A stretch of 64,000 nucleotides of DNA from Kineosporiaceae bacterium SCSIO 59966 (lineage in GTDB: Bacteria; Actinomycetota; Actinomycetes; Actinomycetales; SCSIO-59966): positions 1,736,001-1,800,000 of the forward strand of contig CP052876.1 in the NCBI GenBank assembly GCA_020881835.1, written 5' to 3'. Shown here piece by piece: positions 53,701 to 61,892 of the stretch; within the stretch, counting starts at the first letter, position 1; every line of letters starts with the position of its first letter. Both the position numbers and the translations under genes were made by a program. The notes under the pieces were generated by a model, which searched no databases, was not told where the DNA came from, and saw nothing but the letters and a program-made list of their open reading frames with translations.

Positions 53701-53808
53701 CTTGGCGGACTCGTTGACGCCGGCGATGACGTTCATCCCCGGGGCCAGCTCGAGGCTCTGGTCGACCAGTGGGCCGAACGCGTGCGCGGTGACGGACTCG
53801 ATGCGCAT
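50761..53808 (-). CDS. SbcC/RecN-like coiled-coil ATPase
   Basis: A 1,015-residue SMC-like protein from ATG 53808. The N-terminal half-ATPase reads MRIESVTAHAFGPLVDQSLE and VIAGVNESAKSSWHAAIYAA; the P-loop has Ala before Lys (SAKSS) where Gly is usual. Long Ala/Arg/Glu coiled coils follow, interrupted near residue 525 by a hydrophobic stretch (VGWVLAGLAAALAVVLGVAG) that may be a membrane hairpin, as in YhaN-like proteins. The C-terminal half has the signature DQLSVGTAEQVYLLLRVALA and Walker B SPLLLDDVTVQADDG. It starts one base after the stop of the phosphoesterase gene, the usual arrangement for a nuclease-ATPase pair acting on DNA ends. Confidence 0.85.
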   Translation of the reverse strand: MRIESVTAHAFGPLVDQSLELAPGMNVIAGVNESAKSSWHAAIYAALVGRRRGRGASTKQERAFATKHRPWDHPDWRVSAVVVLNDGRRVELTHDLEGKVDCRAMDLALGRDVSDEIMHDGAPDASRWLGLDRTSFAATACVSQAQLLSVLASADGLQEHLQRAASTAGTDATAAAALTALDTFMRERVGRDQANSTRPLRKAKDRLAVAQAALDRARSAHEEYLELVEDADVQRAAAAAAEDAVRAAEDAHRSAETLVSLVRDAATAAERVSLAERQAQDAATRLTAESERLDRIEKLHATFPDGPPARHEDAGHQSRAVTDALAAWRAAPAPPTLHGPTAADLEAQVEALPAAPEGDTAVSAQVRTALDRYQNAVAVAQAHDDRRPQVTEGLHERPDVAAAVAAGPAVVRDLASQLDGVRTAEPDTADLDRQLEQARRALAAARAAGAPAASGPRTALVGWVLAGLAAALAVVLGVAGQVPAAVGAGLVAAGAAVGAVVLGRRRAATAGSSAPPADVLAAERTVAELEGRRAAALSAAQRAEAVRAEIESRAAARGLPTDPQRLRELAAQAEQVLEERARLDRWERDAHTCAEDVTAAGDRLRAALADRGHPVQDDEPVESAVRAYEEQCAVRAQTAAAAARRDSLLAALDARRREEAAAAQAHRRREEAGEALRSAAALVGVTDSASPGGADDDLDLLAVRLEQWQQGQDAAAAGREQRQREWSELTTLLAGDTVEDVRKNVQVLAEDRDRADLALHRDRQVAAEAAERRDQHARAIGVTGSLDAQAAAQHLRATGEALDAARAEARQAAARAEHADGVLQERARALPSVAEAEEELAAATAELDRVTELSRTLTLTQQFLTRAQDTVHRDIAPVIATTLRGWLPVVTEGRYVDATVDPATLRVQVCGPERRWRSADQLSVGTAEQVYLLLRVALAEHLTTEGETSPLLLDDVTVQADDGRTRQLLDLLLRLSEERQIVLFAQEPVVLDWAKERLRDDGAHAVRELPRLAVA

Positions 53809-53809
53809 G

Positions 53810-54910
53810 TCAGTGCACCTCCAGCTCGCTGGCTCGCCCGTCCAGGGCTCGCAGCCCGGTGACGATGACCCGGCGCTGCTCGTCCTCGTCGAGGCCGGCG
53901 GCGAGCACGTCGCGGACGAACTGGCCGCGCACCGTGTGCTCGGCGGCCAGCGCCTGGACGTCGTAGCCGACCGTGACCCGGCCGAGCCGGGGCACGAGGG
54001 CGTCCAGGTGGGCGCCGACCCCGTCGAGGTCACCCAGGTGCACCTCGACGTCCGGGGCGACCTCACCGGACACGGTGACCCGGACGATGCCGGTCAACCC
54101 GCGGACGGCCGCCTCGGTGCGTTCGCGGACCTCGCTGGACGACGTCGCGCCGGTCACGTCGACGGTCACGTCATGCACCGCCGTCGACGCCACCGGGTGC
54201 CGCTGACGCTCGACGGTGCCGTCGTCGTGGACGGTGACGAGGACGGCCGCCCGCTCGCCGGTCTCGCCGAACGACAACGGGTCCGGGTTGCCCGGGTAGG
54301 TGTGCCGCTCGGCGTCCCGCGGGGTGTGGAAGTGGCCGAGCATCGCGTGGTGGATGCCGGACCGCTCGATCTGCTCTGCGGAGAACGGGGCGTGCGGTGC
54401 CTTGCCGGCCTCCTGGAACGCCAGGGCGGCGGCCTCCGAACCGTGGAAGAGCGCGACGTGGACGCCGCCGCGGTCGACGCGCCAGTCGCCGGTCAGGAAG
54501 CCGTCGGTGTTGGCCGGGGCGCGGTGGGCCGCTCCCCACAGGGTGAGGCCGTCTTCCAAGGGGACCGGGAGCAGTCGGTCCTCGGTGAACACGTGGACGT
54601 TCGGCGTCCACTCGACCTGCCGGTACAGGCTCGCGGGGCCGTACCAGTCGTGGTTGCCGGGGGCCAGGTAGACCGGGCGCTCGGTGCGGGCGAACTGCTC
54701 GCGCAGGAAGTTCGCGGTGTCAGGGGTGAAGCGCTCGTGCTCGTACAGGTCGCCGGCACAGGCGATGGCGTCGGCGTCCAGCTCCTCGGCGAGCTCGACG
54801 ATGCGGCACAGCGTGTCGCGCAGGGCGTGCCGGCGCCGACGGGCCAGGTCCGGGCCGGCCCAGCTGAACGGCGTGTCGAGGTGCAGGTCCGAGAACAGCA
54901 AGAACTTCAT
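53810..54910 (-). CDS. SbcD/YhaO-like metallophosphoesterase (DNA exonuclease type)
   Basis: A 366-residue calcineurin-like phosphoesterase from ATG 54910 with GGGAAG upstream. The metal motifs are complete and in order: FSDLHLD, CAGDLYE, PGNHDWYG, LFHGSE and GHFHTPR. A C-terminal domain of about 130 residues follows. With the SbcC-like gene one base downstream it probably forms an Mre11/Rad50-type complex. It is shorter in its capping region than Escherichia SbcD and closer to the YhaO type. Start chosen at the conserved MKFLLFSDLHLD; the frame is open 33 codons further upstream without homology. Confidence 0.88.
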   Translation of the reverse strand: MKFLLFSDLHLDTPFSWAGPDLARRRRHALRDTLCRIVELAEELDADAIACAGDLYEHERFTPDTANFLREQFARTERPVYLAPGNHDWYGPASLYRQVEWTPNVHVFTEDRLLPVPLEDGLTLWGAAHRAPANTDGFLTGDWRVDRGGVHVALFHGSEAAALAFQEAGKAPHAPFSAEQIERSGIHHAMLGHFHTPRDAERHTYPGNPDPLSFGETGERAAVLVTVHDDGTVERQRHPVASTAVHDVTVDVTGATSSSEVRERTEAAVRGLTGIVRVTVSGEVAPDVEVHLGDLDGVGAHLDALVPRLGRVTVGYDVQALAAEHTVRGQFVRDVLAAGLDEDEQRRVIVTGLRALDGRASELEVH

Positions 54911-54927
54911 GGCACTTCCCCGTTCCT

Positions 54928-54968
54928 GGCCCTGTCCCCCGGCGCTGCGGACCGGGCGGGACAGGGCC
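54928..54968 (-). terminator. Hairpin upstream of the SbcD-like gene
   Basis: GGCCCTGTCCC (54928-54938) pairs perfectly with GGGACAGGGCC (54958-54968). It lies 18 bp before the phosphoesterase start and about 200 bp after the stop of the small basic gene, so it may terminate that operon or act in the leader of the next gene. Confidence 0.6.
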
Positions 54969-55172
54969 GTCTCCGCTGGTCCTTCGATACTGCCAGGGGG
55001 CACCGACAACGACGTGGACCTCGGGCTGCGTGGTCCTGCCGGGCCGGGCTACCAACCAAGCCCGGCTGCCATTCCCATGGAAGAGGACCGTGGGCCGCCA
55101 CCGCATCGTCGCGGGTGCCTGCACACTCGCGGGTGCGCCCAACGTCGGACGGTGCCGGATGGTCGTGCCCCG

Positions 55173-55331
55173 CTAGGCGTGCCGCCGTGCCCTTGCGCCA
55201 CCTGCGAGACTGAGCGCCCGGCGCTGGCCAGCAGTCATCTTGACCCGCACCTTGCTATTGCGGAGCGCAGACCGGACTACCTTCGCGCGCGCCTCCGGCG
55301 TCACGTTCACCCGAACAATCTTCTCCGCCAT
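55173..55331 (-). CDS. 52-residue basic protein, unknown
   Basis: ATG 55331 to TGA 55173. MAEKIVRVNVTPEARAKVVR then SALRNSKVRVKMTAGQRRAL is strongly basic, and I recognise no family. It starts five bases after the stop of the coiled-coil membrane gene, so the two are translated from one message. It could be a small nucleic-acid-binding partner. Confidence 0.6.
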   Translation of the reverse strand: MAEKIVRVNVTPEARAKVVRSALRNSKVRVKMTAGQRRALSLAGGARARRHA

Positions 55332-55336
55332 GCCGC

Positions 55337-56284
55337 TCAGTGTCCCCCCTTCCCGGGTGCCTTGCCAGTACCGGAGCGTGCCGGCCGCTCGTTCAACAGA
55401 TCTATCAGCAGCCGGGCGTACGCCCGGGCCACTGCTTCCGCGCTTGCTGCCAGCGTCTCCCACTCGTCGCCGGCGCCGGCCGCTTCCTCCAGCGCAAGGT
55501 CCTCTCCGGGAACCAGGACAGCGAGTGCGCCAACAGGGGCGCCGTCGTCCATGGCGTATGCCATGGCAGTCCAACACTGCGGCCGGACCGTGATGCCAGT
55601 CTCGTAGGGCCGCTGGTTGGCTCGTCGGTCTAGGTCTCCGAGCGTTGCGTCGTCGTAGTCGTCGCCAATCTGATAGGTGCGCTCTAGCCGGCCGTCCTCG
55701 CCGAGGGTGTAACCGATCAACGTCGCGTCCTGTCCCCAGGCAGGCAGCAGCTGAGGAAGCCCGGCTAGACCCGCCTGGAAGGCCATCTGCGCGTACGCTC
55801 CAACCTCCTCGTCCGGCTCGAAGGGCCCCATATCGCCGGTGGTCACGTCGTCGAGGGCGGACGCGGTCTGAAACTGCCGGACGTTCAGGTTGATGTCGGT
55901 CCGACTAGCGGCATTCGCGTGGCTCAGCGCGGAGGCTTGGGTACGAATGCGAGTGATTTCCTCCTTCAGCTCTCGAGCTTCCTCGCGCGCCTCCTCAAGT
56001 CTACGGCGAAGGGTGACCACTCCGTAAAGTTCAAGTTCACTGACCTCGGGCAACAACAGGAGCGCTGCCACGATCAGGTACAGCGCCACGCGAGGGTCGG
56101 AGAGCCCCATTGGCTCGCAGACCTGCACCACCGCAGTGCCCGCGACTTCGTCGCGGCAGACTTCGGGCGCCCCCTGCCACAGGAGGACCCCTGCACCCCA
56201 GCCGAGCAGAAGAACAAGAGCGCCCCGACGAACCCAGGTCCCGCCCCGGTGCGGCACCGGAGCTGACTTCCACGAACTCAACAT
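55337..56284 (-). CDS. Membrane protein with coiled coil and possible GAF-like domain
   Basis: A 315-residue protein from ATG 56284 (a GTG at 56314 is possible). Two membrane helices (GALVLLLGWGAGVLLWQG; VALYLIVAALLLLPEVSELE) are followed by a coiled coil (RRRLEEAREEARELKEEITR) and a soluble domain of about 180 residues. PQCWTAMAYAMDDGAPVGAL, then AVLVPGEDLALEEA recalls the strand pattern of GAF domains. I cannot name the family. The arrangement (membrane helices, coiled coil, sensor-like domain) suggests a membrane-bound sensor. It is followed by the tiny basic gene. Confidence 0.68.
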   Translation of the reverse strand: MLSSWKSAPVPHRGGTWVRRGALVLLLGWGAGVLLWQGAPEVCRDEVAGTAVVQVCEPMGLSDPRVALYLIVAALLLLPEVSELELYGVVTLRRRLEEAREEARELKEEITRIRTQASALSHANAASRTDINLNVRQFQTASALDDVTTGDMGPFEPDEEVGAYAQMAFQAGLAGLPQLLPAWGQDATLIGYTLGEDGRLERTYQIGDDYDDATLGDLDRRANQRPYETGITVRPQCWTAMAYAMDDGAPVGALAVLVPGEDLALEEAAGAGDEWETLAASAEAVARAYARLLIDLLNERPARSGTGKAPGKGGH

Positions 56285-56689
56285 GTCCCGGAGACTAGAG
56301 ACAACCACCGACACCGACGCGGCCGCAAGAGCCGCGCGGGAGAGTCAAACACCCCACCGATATGTGGCAGGGTCTAGCCCGCGCTGCTGCCGACCGTCGC
56401 CTCATCCTCCACTCACTTCAAAGCGACCGCATTCGGTTTAGCCAGAGCCCGGTTCCTATTCGAGCCAGAGCAGCGGCACAGTTGAGGACTATAACCATGA
56501 ACCCCGGTGCGCCCGGCAAGAGGGATGGCGAGTGACCGCGTAACCCCGCCACGCGGGAGGGACGCGGGAACCGTCTGGTGCTCTCAAACTCAGGATCCCA
56601 GGCGTCGAACCCGCCCCTGAGCAATTCCTACTGTCCCTTGACAGTTCAGGTCCGCGGGGCCCGGCGCCCCGGGCTGGCCGCCGGGGACG
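56285..56689. other. Gene-less stretch
   Basis: 405 bp without a convincing gene. It holds a GC-rich inverted repeat near 56655-56675 (GGGGCCCGGCGCCCC), which may terminate the small gene ending at 56690. Otherwise nothing is seen. Confidence 0.5.
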
Positions 56690-56831
56690 TCACTTCGATC
56701 GGCGCTTTGGCGTCTGCGCCAACGCGCTGCCGGCGGCGGACTTGCTGGCCTTGCTCGTGCGCCCGTCGCGCAAAACCTTGCTGGCCGCCTTCGCCGCCTT
56801 GGCGCCGGTCTGCTTGCTGTTCTTGCTCATC
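56690..56831 (-). pseudogene. Small Lys/Ala-rich protein gene with a 1-base frameshift
   Basis: ATG 56831 is preceded by AAGGGGGTGA. It encodes MSKK and then shifts out of the meaningful frame. The next phase reads NSKQTGAKAAKAASKVLRDG then RTSKASKSAAGSALAQTPKR to a stop at 56690, a composition I know from a widespread family of tiny basic proteins of unknown function. Dropping one A from the AAA run (AAGAAAC) restores a 46-residue protein. Either the gene is broken or the base is a sequencing error. Confidence 0.6.
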
Positions 56832-56928
56832 TCTTACTCACCCCCTTCCGTGCCGGTTACGTCGCCGGCACCGAAGGTGATGTCATACGGACTTCCACAC
56901 CCGCACGGACACCACCGTCTGTGCCTAT

Positions 56929-56958
56929 GAAGGCCCGGCCCGGCAAGGCCGGGCCTTC
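56929..56958. terminator. Strong GC hairpin
   Basis: GAAGGCCCGGC (56929-56939) pairs perfectly with GCCGGGCCTTC (56948-56958). It stands between the small basic gene and nrdJ and could end nrdJ transcription. Confidence 0.72.
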
Positions 56959-57045
56959 GTGCTTGCCGCTGGCCGGTTGACCCGCGGTTCCTACTCGATC
57001 ACACGTCACCGACTGTTCCTGTCCAGGGAGTGTGGTCAACGGGCA

Positions 57046-57077
57046 CCGGCCCGGTCCCACTGCGGGTACCGGGCCGG
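57046..57077. terminator. Second GC hairpin downstream of nrdJ
   Basis: CCGGCCCGGT (57046-57055) pairs with ACCGGGCCGG (57068-57077), about 110 bp after the nrdJ stop codon. With the hairpin at 56929 it forms a tandem terminator region. Confidence 0.62.
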
Positions 57078-57188
57078 CGTTGTCGCCATCAGGTATCACC
57101 CATCAAAACGCGATAGATCATGGCATTTGGTGCCGTGCAGTCGCGCCATTTTGTGCAACTGCCGTATGCCCGTCCGTGCAACTCGGCA

Positions 57189-60100
57189 TCAGCTGCAGCC
57201 GCTCGTGCTCCCACACCCCTCGCACACGTAGCAGCTGCCCGCGGGCCGCATCTTGGTGCCGCAGGTGAAGCACATCGGTGCGTCCGACGCCTTGCCCTGC
57301 AGCGCCTCCATCAGCTCGGCCGACGAGTGGACCTCGACCGGCGCGGACTTGGCGGTCGCCGCCCCGGCGCCGGACTCGGTCGCCTCGGCGGGAACCGGCT
57401 TGGCCTGTGTTACCGGCGCCGACTGCGAGAGTCCCTCGTAGTCGTCGTCCGACTCCTCCGTGATCGGCTCGTAGGTGCCGGTCTCGAGCTGGCGGGCCCG
57501 CTCGGCGGCCGTGTAGATGCCCATCCCGGCCCGCGTCTCGAACGGCAGGTAGTCCAGGGCCAGGCGGCGGAAGACGTAGTCCATGACGGACTGGCTCATC
57601 CGCACGTCCGGGTCGTCGGTCAGACCGGCCGGCTCGAACCGCATGTTGGTGAACTTCTCGACGTAGGTCTCCAGCGGCACGCCGTACTGCAGCGCGATGG
57701 AGATCGCGATCGAGAAGGCGTCCATCACGCCGGCCAGGGTCGAGCCCTGCTTGCCGAGCTTGAGGAACACCTCGCCGAGGCCGTCGTCCGGGTAGGACCC
57801 GGCCGTCATGTACCCCTCGGCGCCACCGACGCTGAAGGACGTCGTCCGGCTCGGACGAGACTTCGGCAGCCGCCGGCGGGTCGGCCGGTACTCGACGACC
57901 TTCTCCACCTTGGGCTCGTCGGCCGCGGCCTCCTTCTTCTTGCCGTCGCCGAGCGGCTGACCGACCTTGCAGTTGTCGCGATACACCGCGATGGCCTTCA
58001 GGCCGAGCTTCCACCCCTGGAAGTAGATGTCCTCGATTTCTTCGACGGTCGCCGACTCCGGCAGGTTCACGGTCTTCGAGATGGCCCCTGAGATGAACGG
58101 CTGCGCCGCAGCCATCATCCGGACGTGGCCCATCGGCTTGATGGCCCGCTCACCGATCGCGCAGTCGAACACCTCGTAGTGCTCCGGCTTGAGGCCAGGG
58201 GCGTCCACAACATGCCCGTGCTCGGCGATGTACTCGACGATCGCCTCGACCGTCTCGTCGGCGTAGCCGAGCTTGCGCAGCGCCCGCGGAATCGTCTGGT
58301 TGACGATCTGCATCGACCCGCCGCCGACAAGCTTCTTGAACTTGACCAGGGAAAAGTCGGGCTCAATTCCCGTGGTATCACAGTCCATCATAAATCCAAT
58401 GGTGCCGGTCGGAGCCAGAACACTGGCCTGTGCATTTCTCCAACCATTCTTGGCGCCAATGGAGTTGCCCTCTTCCCACATCTTCGTCGCGAGCCGCTGC
58501 ACGTCCTTGTCGATTGTGTGCATCGTGCGGATCGCGTCGTTCGCCGCGGCGTGCTTGCGCATCACCCGGGCGTGGGCCTCGGCGTTGCGGGCAAAACCCT
58601 CGTACGGTCCGACCACGCCGGCCAGCTCCGCCGACCTCTTGTACGCCGTCCCCGTCATCAGGGACGTGATCGCCGCGGCCAGCGCGCGACCGCCGTCCGA
58701 GTCGTACGCCAGGCCGGAGGCCATGAGCAGGGCGCCAAGGTTGGCGTACCCGATGCCGAGCTGTCGGAACTTGCGCGTGGTGTCGCCGATCGCCTCGGTC
58801 GGGAAGTCCGCGAAGCAGATCGAGATGTCCATCGCCGTGATGACGAGCTCGACGGCCTTGGCGAACGTCTCGGCGTCGAAGCTGCCGTCGTCCTTGAGGA
58901 ACTTCAGCAGGTTCAGGCTCGCGAGGTTGCAGCTGGAGTTGTCCAGGTGCATGTACTCGGAGCACGGGTTGGAGGCGTTGATCCGGCCCGACTCCGGCGT
59001 GGTGTGCCAGTCGTTGATCGTGTCGTCGTACTGGACGCCCGGGTCGGCGCACTCCCACGCCGCCTTGGCGATCTTCTTCCACAGGTCACGGGCGTCGATC
59101 TCCTCGATCACCTCGCCGGTGGTGCGGGCGGTCAGGCCGAACCGGCCGCCCTCCTCCACCGCCCGCATGAACGCGTCGCTGACCCGCACGGAGTTGTTGG
59201 CGTTCTGGTACTGAACGCTCGTGATGTCCTTGCCGCCGAGGTCCATGTCGAAGCCGGCGTCGCGCAGGACCCGGATCTTGTCCTCCTCGCGCGCCTTGGT
59301 CTCGACGAACTCCTCGATGTCCGGGTGGTCGACGTCCAGGACGACCATCTTCGCCGCCCGGCGGGTCGCCCCGCCGGACTTGATCGTCCCGGCGGAGGCA
59401 TCAGCCCCCCGCATGAACGACACCGGACCGGACGCCGTCCCGCCGCTGGAGCGCAGCAGCTCCTTCGACGAACGGATCCGCGACAGGTTGAGGCCGGCGC
59501 CGGAGCCGCCCTTGAAGATCATCCCCTCCTCGCGGTACCAGTTGAGGATCGAGTCCATCGAGTCGTCGACGGAGAGGATGAAGCAGTTGTGGACTCGAAG
59601 GTTTCCGCTCAGGTACTCGCCGGACTCGGTCTGGATGTCATAGACGTCCATGGCACCGATCGGCTCGATGCGGGCGATCTCAAGCCTCTTCGTCGCCTGG
59701 GAAGAAAGGCCAGGCTTGTCGAAGCTTCGCTCAAGCTTCTCACTCTTGATGGGATCGACGAAACCGATCTCGTCGGTGAACGTCCTCCGGTCGCCCTCGT
59801 TCTGGATGCGCAGCGTCCAGCAGCCGACACGATCCGTGCGGGCGTCCCTCTTGAAGCCGACGCGGGAGAAAATTCCGAACCGCAACAGCAGAGACTGCAT
59901 TCCGCGAATGATCCCTTCGGAGATCATGTCGACCTCAACCACGGTGGAAGACGACCGTGCTGAGACAAAACCTTCGGCCTGGAAGACGCTCCGCAGATAG
60001 GCAGCGACAACCGGCAACGGGGCGCTGTAGAGCTGGGCCGGGACGGTCATCTCGACCCCACGCGTCCGGAGGCCCCACCGCTCGACGAAGTCCGTGAGCG

Positions 60101-61136
60101 GCTCGCCGTACAGCCGCGTACGACGACAGTCGAGCGTGGCGTCCTTGGTCTCCACGCGCCGCTCATGGCGGTGGACGTTGGGGAAAACGACATCGAGCGC
60201 ATCCGTCACCCACGCCTTCTCTGCGTCGGTGACCGTCATAGCCTCAATGGTCAACGAGCGGTTGGTTCCCTCGTAACGCCCAACGAAACCATCCGACTGC
60301 AGCCACCCAGCCAAGGCGGCCTCTGCCACATCGCGGCGGGTGATTTCGGCGTCTCCGAACGCCTCCCTGCGGTGCCACTCCAACTGATCCCCGGCCTGCA
60401 GGGTTCCGGCAGGGACGAACCCGCCAGTGCCCTGACCGGAACTCTTCCACACCAAGTGGTCCGCAGTGACGTCGAGCTGGTACCCGGCCTTGGTGTGAAT
60501 GCGCAGCACGTCCTTCACACCATTGTGCTTGACCGCCAGGATCTTGGTGAGCCCGTGAGCGTCGTAGACCTTCGTCCCGACAGCGTTGCGCTCCACCAGC
60601 TCACCGATTGGCACGAAGCCGTCAGGCGTGCTGACGAGCGCGTCGTACGGCTGGCAGGCGCTCACCTGCTGCGGGCTCGACGTCCCGACGTTGAACCACA
60701 CCGGCGAGTTGAACGAGAACACCTGGTGCAGCAGCATCCAGGTCAGTTCGTGCTCGAAGATCTCGGCGTCGGTGTCACCGGCGAAGTAGCCGTGCTCCTT
60801 GCCGGCCCGGACGTAGGTGAGCACGACCCGGTCGATGAGCTGCTTGAGGCTCTGCTCGCGCTCCTCGGTCCCCACCGCACCACGGAAGTACTTCGTCGTG
60901 ACGATCGTCGAGGCGTTGACGCTCCAGAAGTCGGGGAACTCCACGCCTCGCTGCTCGAAGATCGTCTCCCCCGTCTTCCAGTTCGTCTGGACGACGTCCC
61001 GCCGCTCCCAGGTCACCTCGTCATAGGGGTGCACACCGGGGGTGGTGTAGACCCGGTCGATGGTCAGGCCCTTGCCGCCGGCGGGCTTCGGCGTCCGCTT
61101 GCGGCCCGCGGTGGTGTCGGGCGTGGTCTCCGTCAT
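57189..61136 (-). CDS. nrdJ: B12-dependent ribonucleotide reductase NrdJ with intein
   Basis: A 1,315-residue precursor from ATG 61136. Without the intein (residues 161-517) it is 958 residues, normal for actinobacterial class II enzymes. It reduces ribonucleotides to deoxyribonucleotides using adenosylcobalamin, in the presence or absence of oxygen. Landmarks: SFNSPVWFNVGTSSPQQVSA before the intein, CFILSVDDSMDSILNWYREE after it, FKGGSGAGLNLSRIRSS, NASNPCSEYMHLDNSSCNLA (with active-site Cys), LAPTGTIGFMMDCDTTGIEP, and a C-terminal zinc-ribbon-like tail (CFTCGTKMRPAGSCYVCEGC). It follows nrdR by 144 bp on the same strand and is presumably controlled by it. Confidence 0.96.
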   Translation of the reverse strand: MTETTPDTTAGRKRTPKPAGGKGLTIDRVYTTPGVHPYDEVTWERRDVVQTNWKTGETIFEQRGVEFPDFWSVNASTIVTTKYFRGAVGTEEREQSLKQLIDRVVLTYVRAGKEHGYFAGDTDAEIFEHELTWMLLHQVFSFNSPVWFNVGTSSPQQVSACQPYDALVSTPDGFVPIGELVERNAVGTKVYDAHGLTKILAVKHNGVKDVLRIHTKAGYQLDVTADHLVWKSSGQGTGGFVPAGTLQAGDQLEWHRREAFGDAEITRRDVAEAALAGWLQSDGFVGRYEGTNRSLTIEAMTVTDAEKAWVTDALDVVFPNVHRHERRVETKDATLDCRRTRLYGEPLTDFVERWGLRTRGVEMTVPAQLYSAPLPVVAAYLRSVFQAEGFVSARSSSTVVEVDMISEGIIRGMQSLLLRFGIFSRVGFKRDARTDRVGCWTLRIQNEGDRRTFTDEIGFVDPIKSEKLERSFDKPGLSSQATKRLEIARIEPIGAMDVYDIQTESGEYLSGNLRVHNCFILSVDDSMDSILNWYREEGMIFKGGSGAGLNLSRIRSSKELLRSSGGTASGPVSFMRGADASAGTIKSGGATRRAAKMVVLDVDHPDIEEFVETKAREEDKIRVLRDAGFDMDLGGKDITSVQYQNANNSVRVSDAFMRAVEEGGRFGLTARTTGEVIEEIDARDLWKKIAKAAWECADPGVQYDDTINDWHTTPESGRINASNPCSEYMHLDNSSCNLASLNLLKFLKDDGSFDAETFAKAVELVITAMDISICFADFPTEAIGDTTRKFRQLGIGYANLGALLMASGLAYDSDGGRALAAAITSLMTGTAYKRSAELAGVVGPYEGFARNAEAHARVMRKHAAANDAIRTMHTIDKDVQRLATKMWEEGNSIGAKNGWRNAQASVLAPTGTIGFMMDCDTTGIEPDFSLVKFKKLVGGGSMQIVNQTIPRALRKLGYADETVEAIVEYIAEHGHVVDAPGLKPEHYEVFDCAIGERAIKPMGHVRMMAAAQPFISGAISKTVNLPESATVEEIEDIYFQGWKLGLKAIAVYRDNCKVGQPLGDGKKKEAAADEPKVEKVVEYRPTRRRLPKSRPSRTTSFSVGGAEGYMTAGSYPDDGLGEVFLKLGKQGSTLAGVMDAFSIAISIALQYGVPLETYVEKFTNMRFEPAGLTDDPDVRMSQSVMDYVFRRLALDYLPFETRAGMGIYTAAERARQLETGTYEPITEESDDDYEGLSQSAPVTQAKPVPAEATESGAGAATAKSAPVEVHSSAELMEALQGKASDAPMCFTCGTKMRPAGSCYVCEGCGSTSGCS
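59586..60656 (-). other. Intein with LAGLIDADG homing endonuclease in NrdJ
   Basis: A 357-residue intein interrupts NrdJ between SSPQQVSA and CFILSVDD. It starts with Cys161 (CQPYDALVSTPDGFVPIGEL), has the block B TADHLVW with its His, ends VYDIQTESGEYLSGNLRVHN, and is followed by Cys as the +1 residue, so all splicing residues are present. Two dodecapeptide-type endonuclease motifs are visible: AALAGWLQSDGFVG (about 274-287) and VAAYLRSVFQAEGFVS (about 377-392). The acidic residue of each is kept, so the endonuclease may be active. Confidence 0.93.
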
Positions 61137-61280
61137 GGCGTGCTCCCCAATCCCCTGGTGCTCTCAGTGTCGACGTACTGGCGTTGTCGTGGTGCTCGGC
61201 GGCCCTGTGGCGGGGCCGGCTGCTGTGGCGTGGTGACCGCTGGCGGCGTCGGCTTCCCCTCCGCCGCCGCCAGCGGTGGT

Positions 61281-61808
61281 CTAGGTGCCGCGGCGGACGG
61301 CGGTCGCGGGCTCGGCGCTGGTCGCGGGCTCGGAGCTGGTCGCGGGCTCGGCGCCGGTCGGCTCCCGCTCCGCGCGCAGCAGAGTGATCGCGGCCTCGAA
61401 GTCCTCGAGGGACTCGAAGCCCTGGTAGACGCTGGCGAACCGCAGGTAGGCGACCTCGTCGAGGTCGCGCAGGGGGCCCAGGACGGCGACCCCCACCTCG
61501 TGCGCGTCGATCTCGGCACTGCCCGAGGCCCGGATCGACTCCTCGACCTGCTGGGCGAGCAGTGCCAGCTGGTCGTCGGTCACCGGCCGCCCCTGGCAGG
61601 CCTTGCGGACCCCGGCGATGACCTTGTCGCGGCTGAACGGCTCACTGACCCCCGAGCGCTTGATCACGGTGAGGCTCGCGGTCTCGGCGGTGGTGAACCG
61701 CCGACCGCACTCAGGGCACTGTCGCCGGCGGCGGATCGTCGTGCCGTCGTCGGAGGTGCGCGAGTCCACGACCCGCGAGTCGGTGTGCCGGCAGAACGGA
61801 CAGTGCAC
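61281..61808 (-). CDS. nrdR: Transcriptional repressor NrdR
   Basis: A 175-residue protein from GTG 61808 with GGAGG six bases upstream. The zinc ribbon is [20 protein letters not shown] with a second pair in [14 protein letters not shown] (two C-x2-C). The ATP-cone follows: [20 protein letters not shown], then [19 protein letters not shown]. NrdR senses ATP/dATP and represses ribonucleotide reductase operons. The C-terminus carries an extra tail of about 25 residues built from EPATS units, encoded by an 18-bp tandem repeat. It is the first gene of nrdR-nrdJ. Confidence 0.95.
   Translation of the reverse strand: MHCPFCRHTDSRVVDSRTSDDGTTIRRRRQCPECGRRFTTAETASLTVIKRSGVSEPFSRDKVIAGVRKACQGRPVTDDQLALLAQQVEESIRASGSAEIDAHEVGVAVLGPLRDLDEVAYLRFASVYQGFESLEDFEAAITLLRAEREPTGAEPATSSEPATSAEPATAVRRGT
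61303..61356 (-). repeat. Three 18-bp tandem repeats in the nrdR 3' end
   Basis: The unit GTCGCGGGCTCGGCGCTG (61303-61320) repeats at 61321 and 61339 with one change each. It encodes six-residue units of the NrdR tail ([12 protein letters not shown] and similar). The repeats are in frame. Confidence 0.85.
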
Positions 61809-61892
61809 CGTCGTCCTCCTCTCCCGCCTGTCCACCGGCTGTGGACGAGTTCGTCGTCCCTGTCCACAACCTGTGGAAGAATGCCACCAGTG

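Noticed and set aside
56570-56640. Possible tRNA-like segment (GGCGTCGAACCCGCC)
   Set aside because: No acceptor stem or anticodon arm could be paired around it.
61137-61280. Cobalamin riboswitch upstream of nrdJ
   Set aside because: The 144-bp gap is short and I could not find a B12-box-like segment; nrdJ looks cotranscribed with nrdR.
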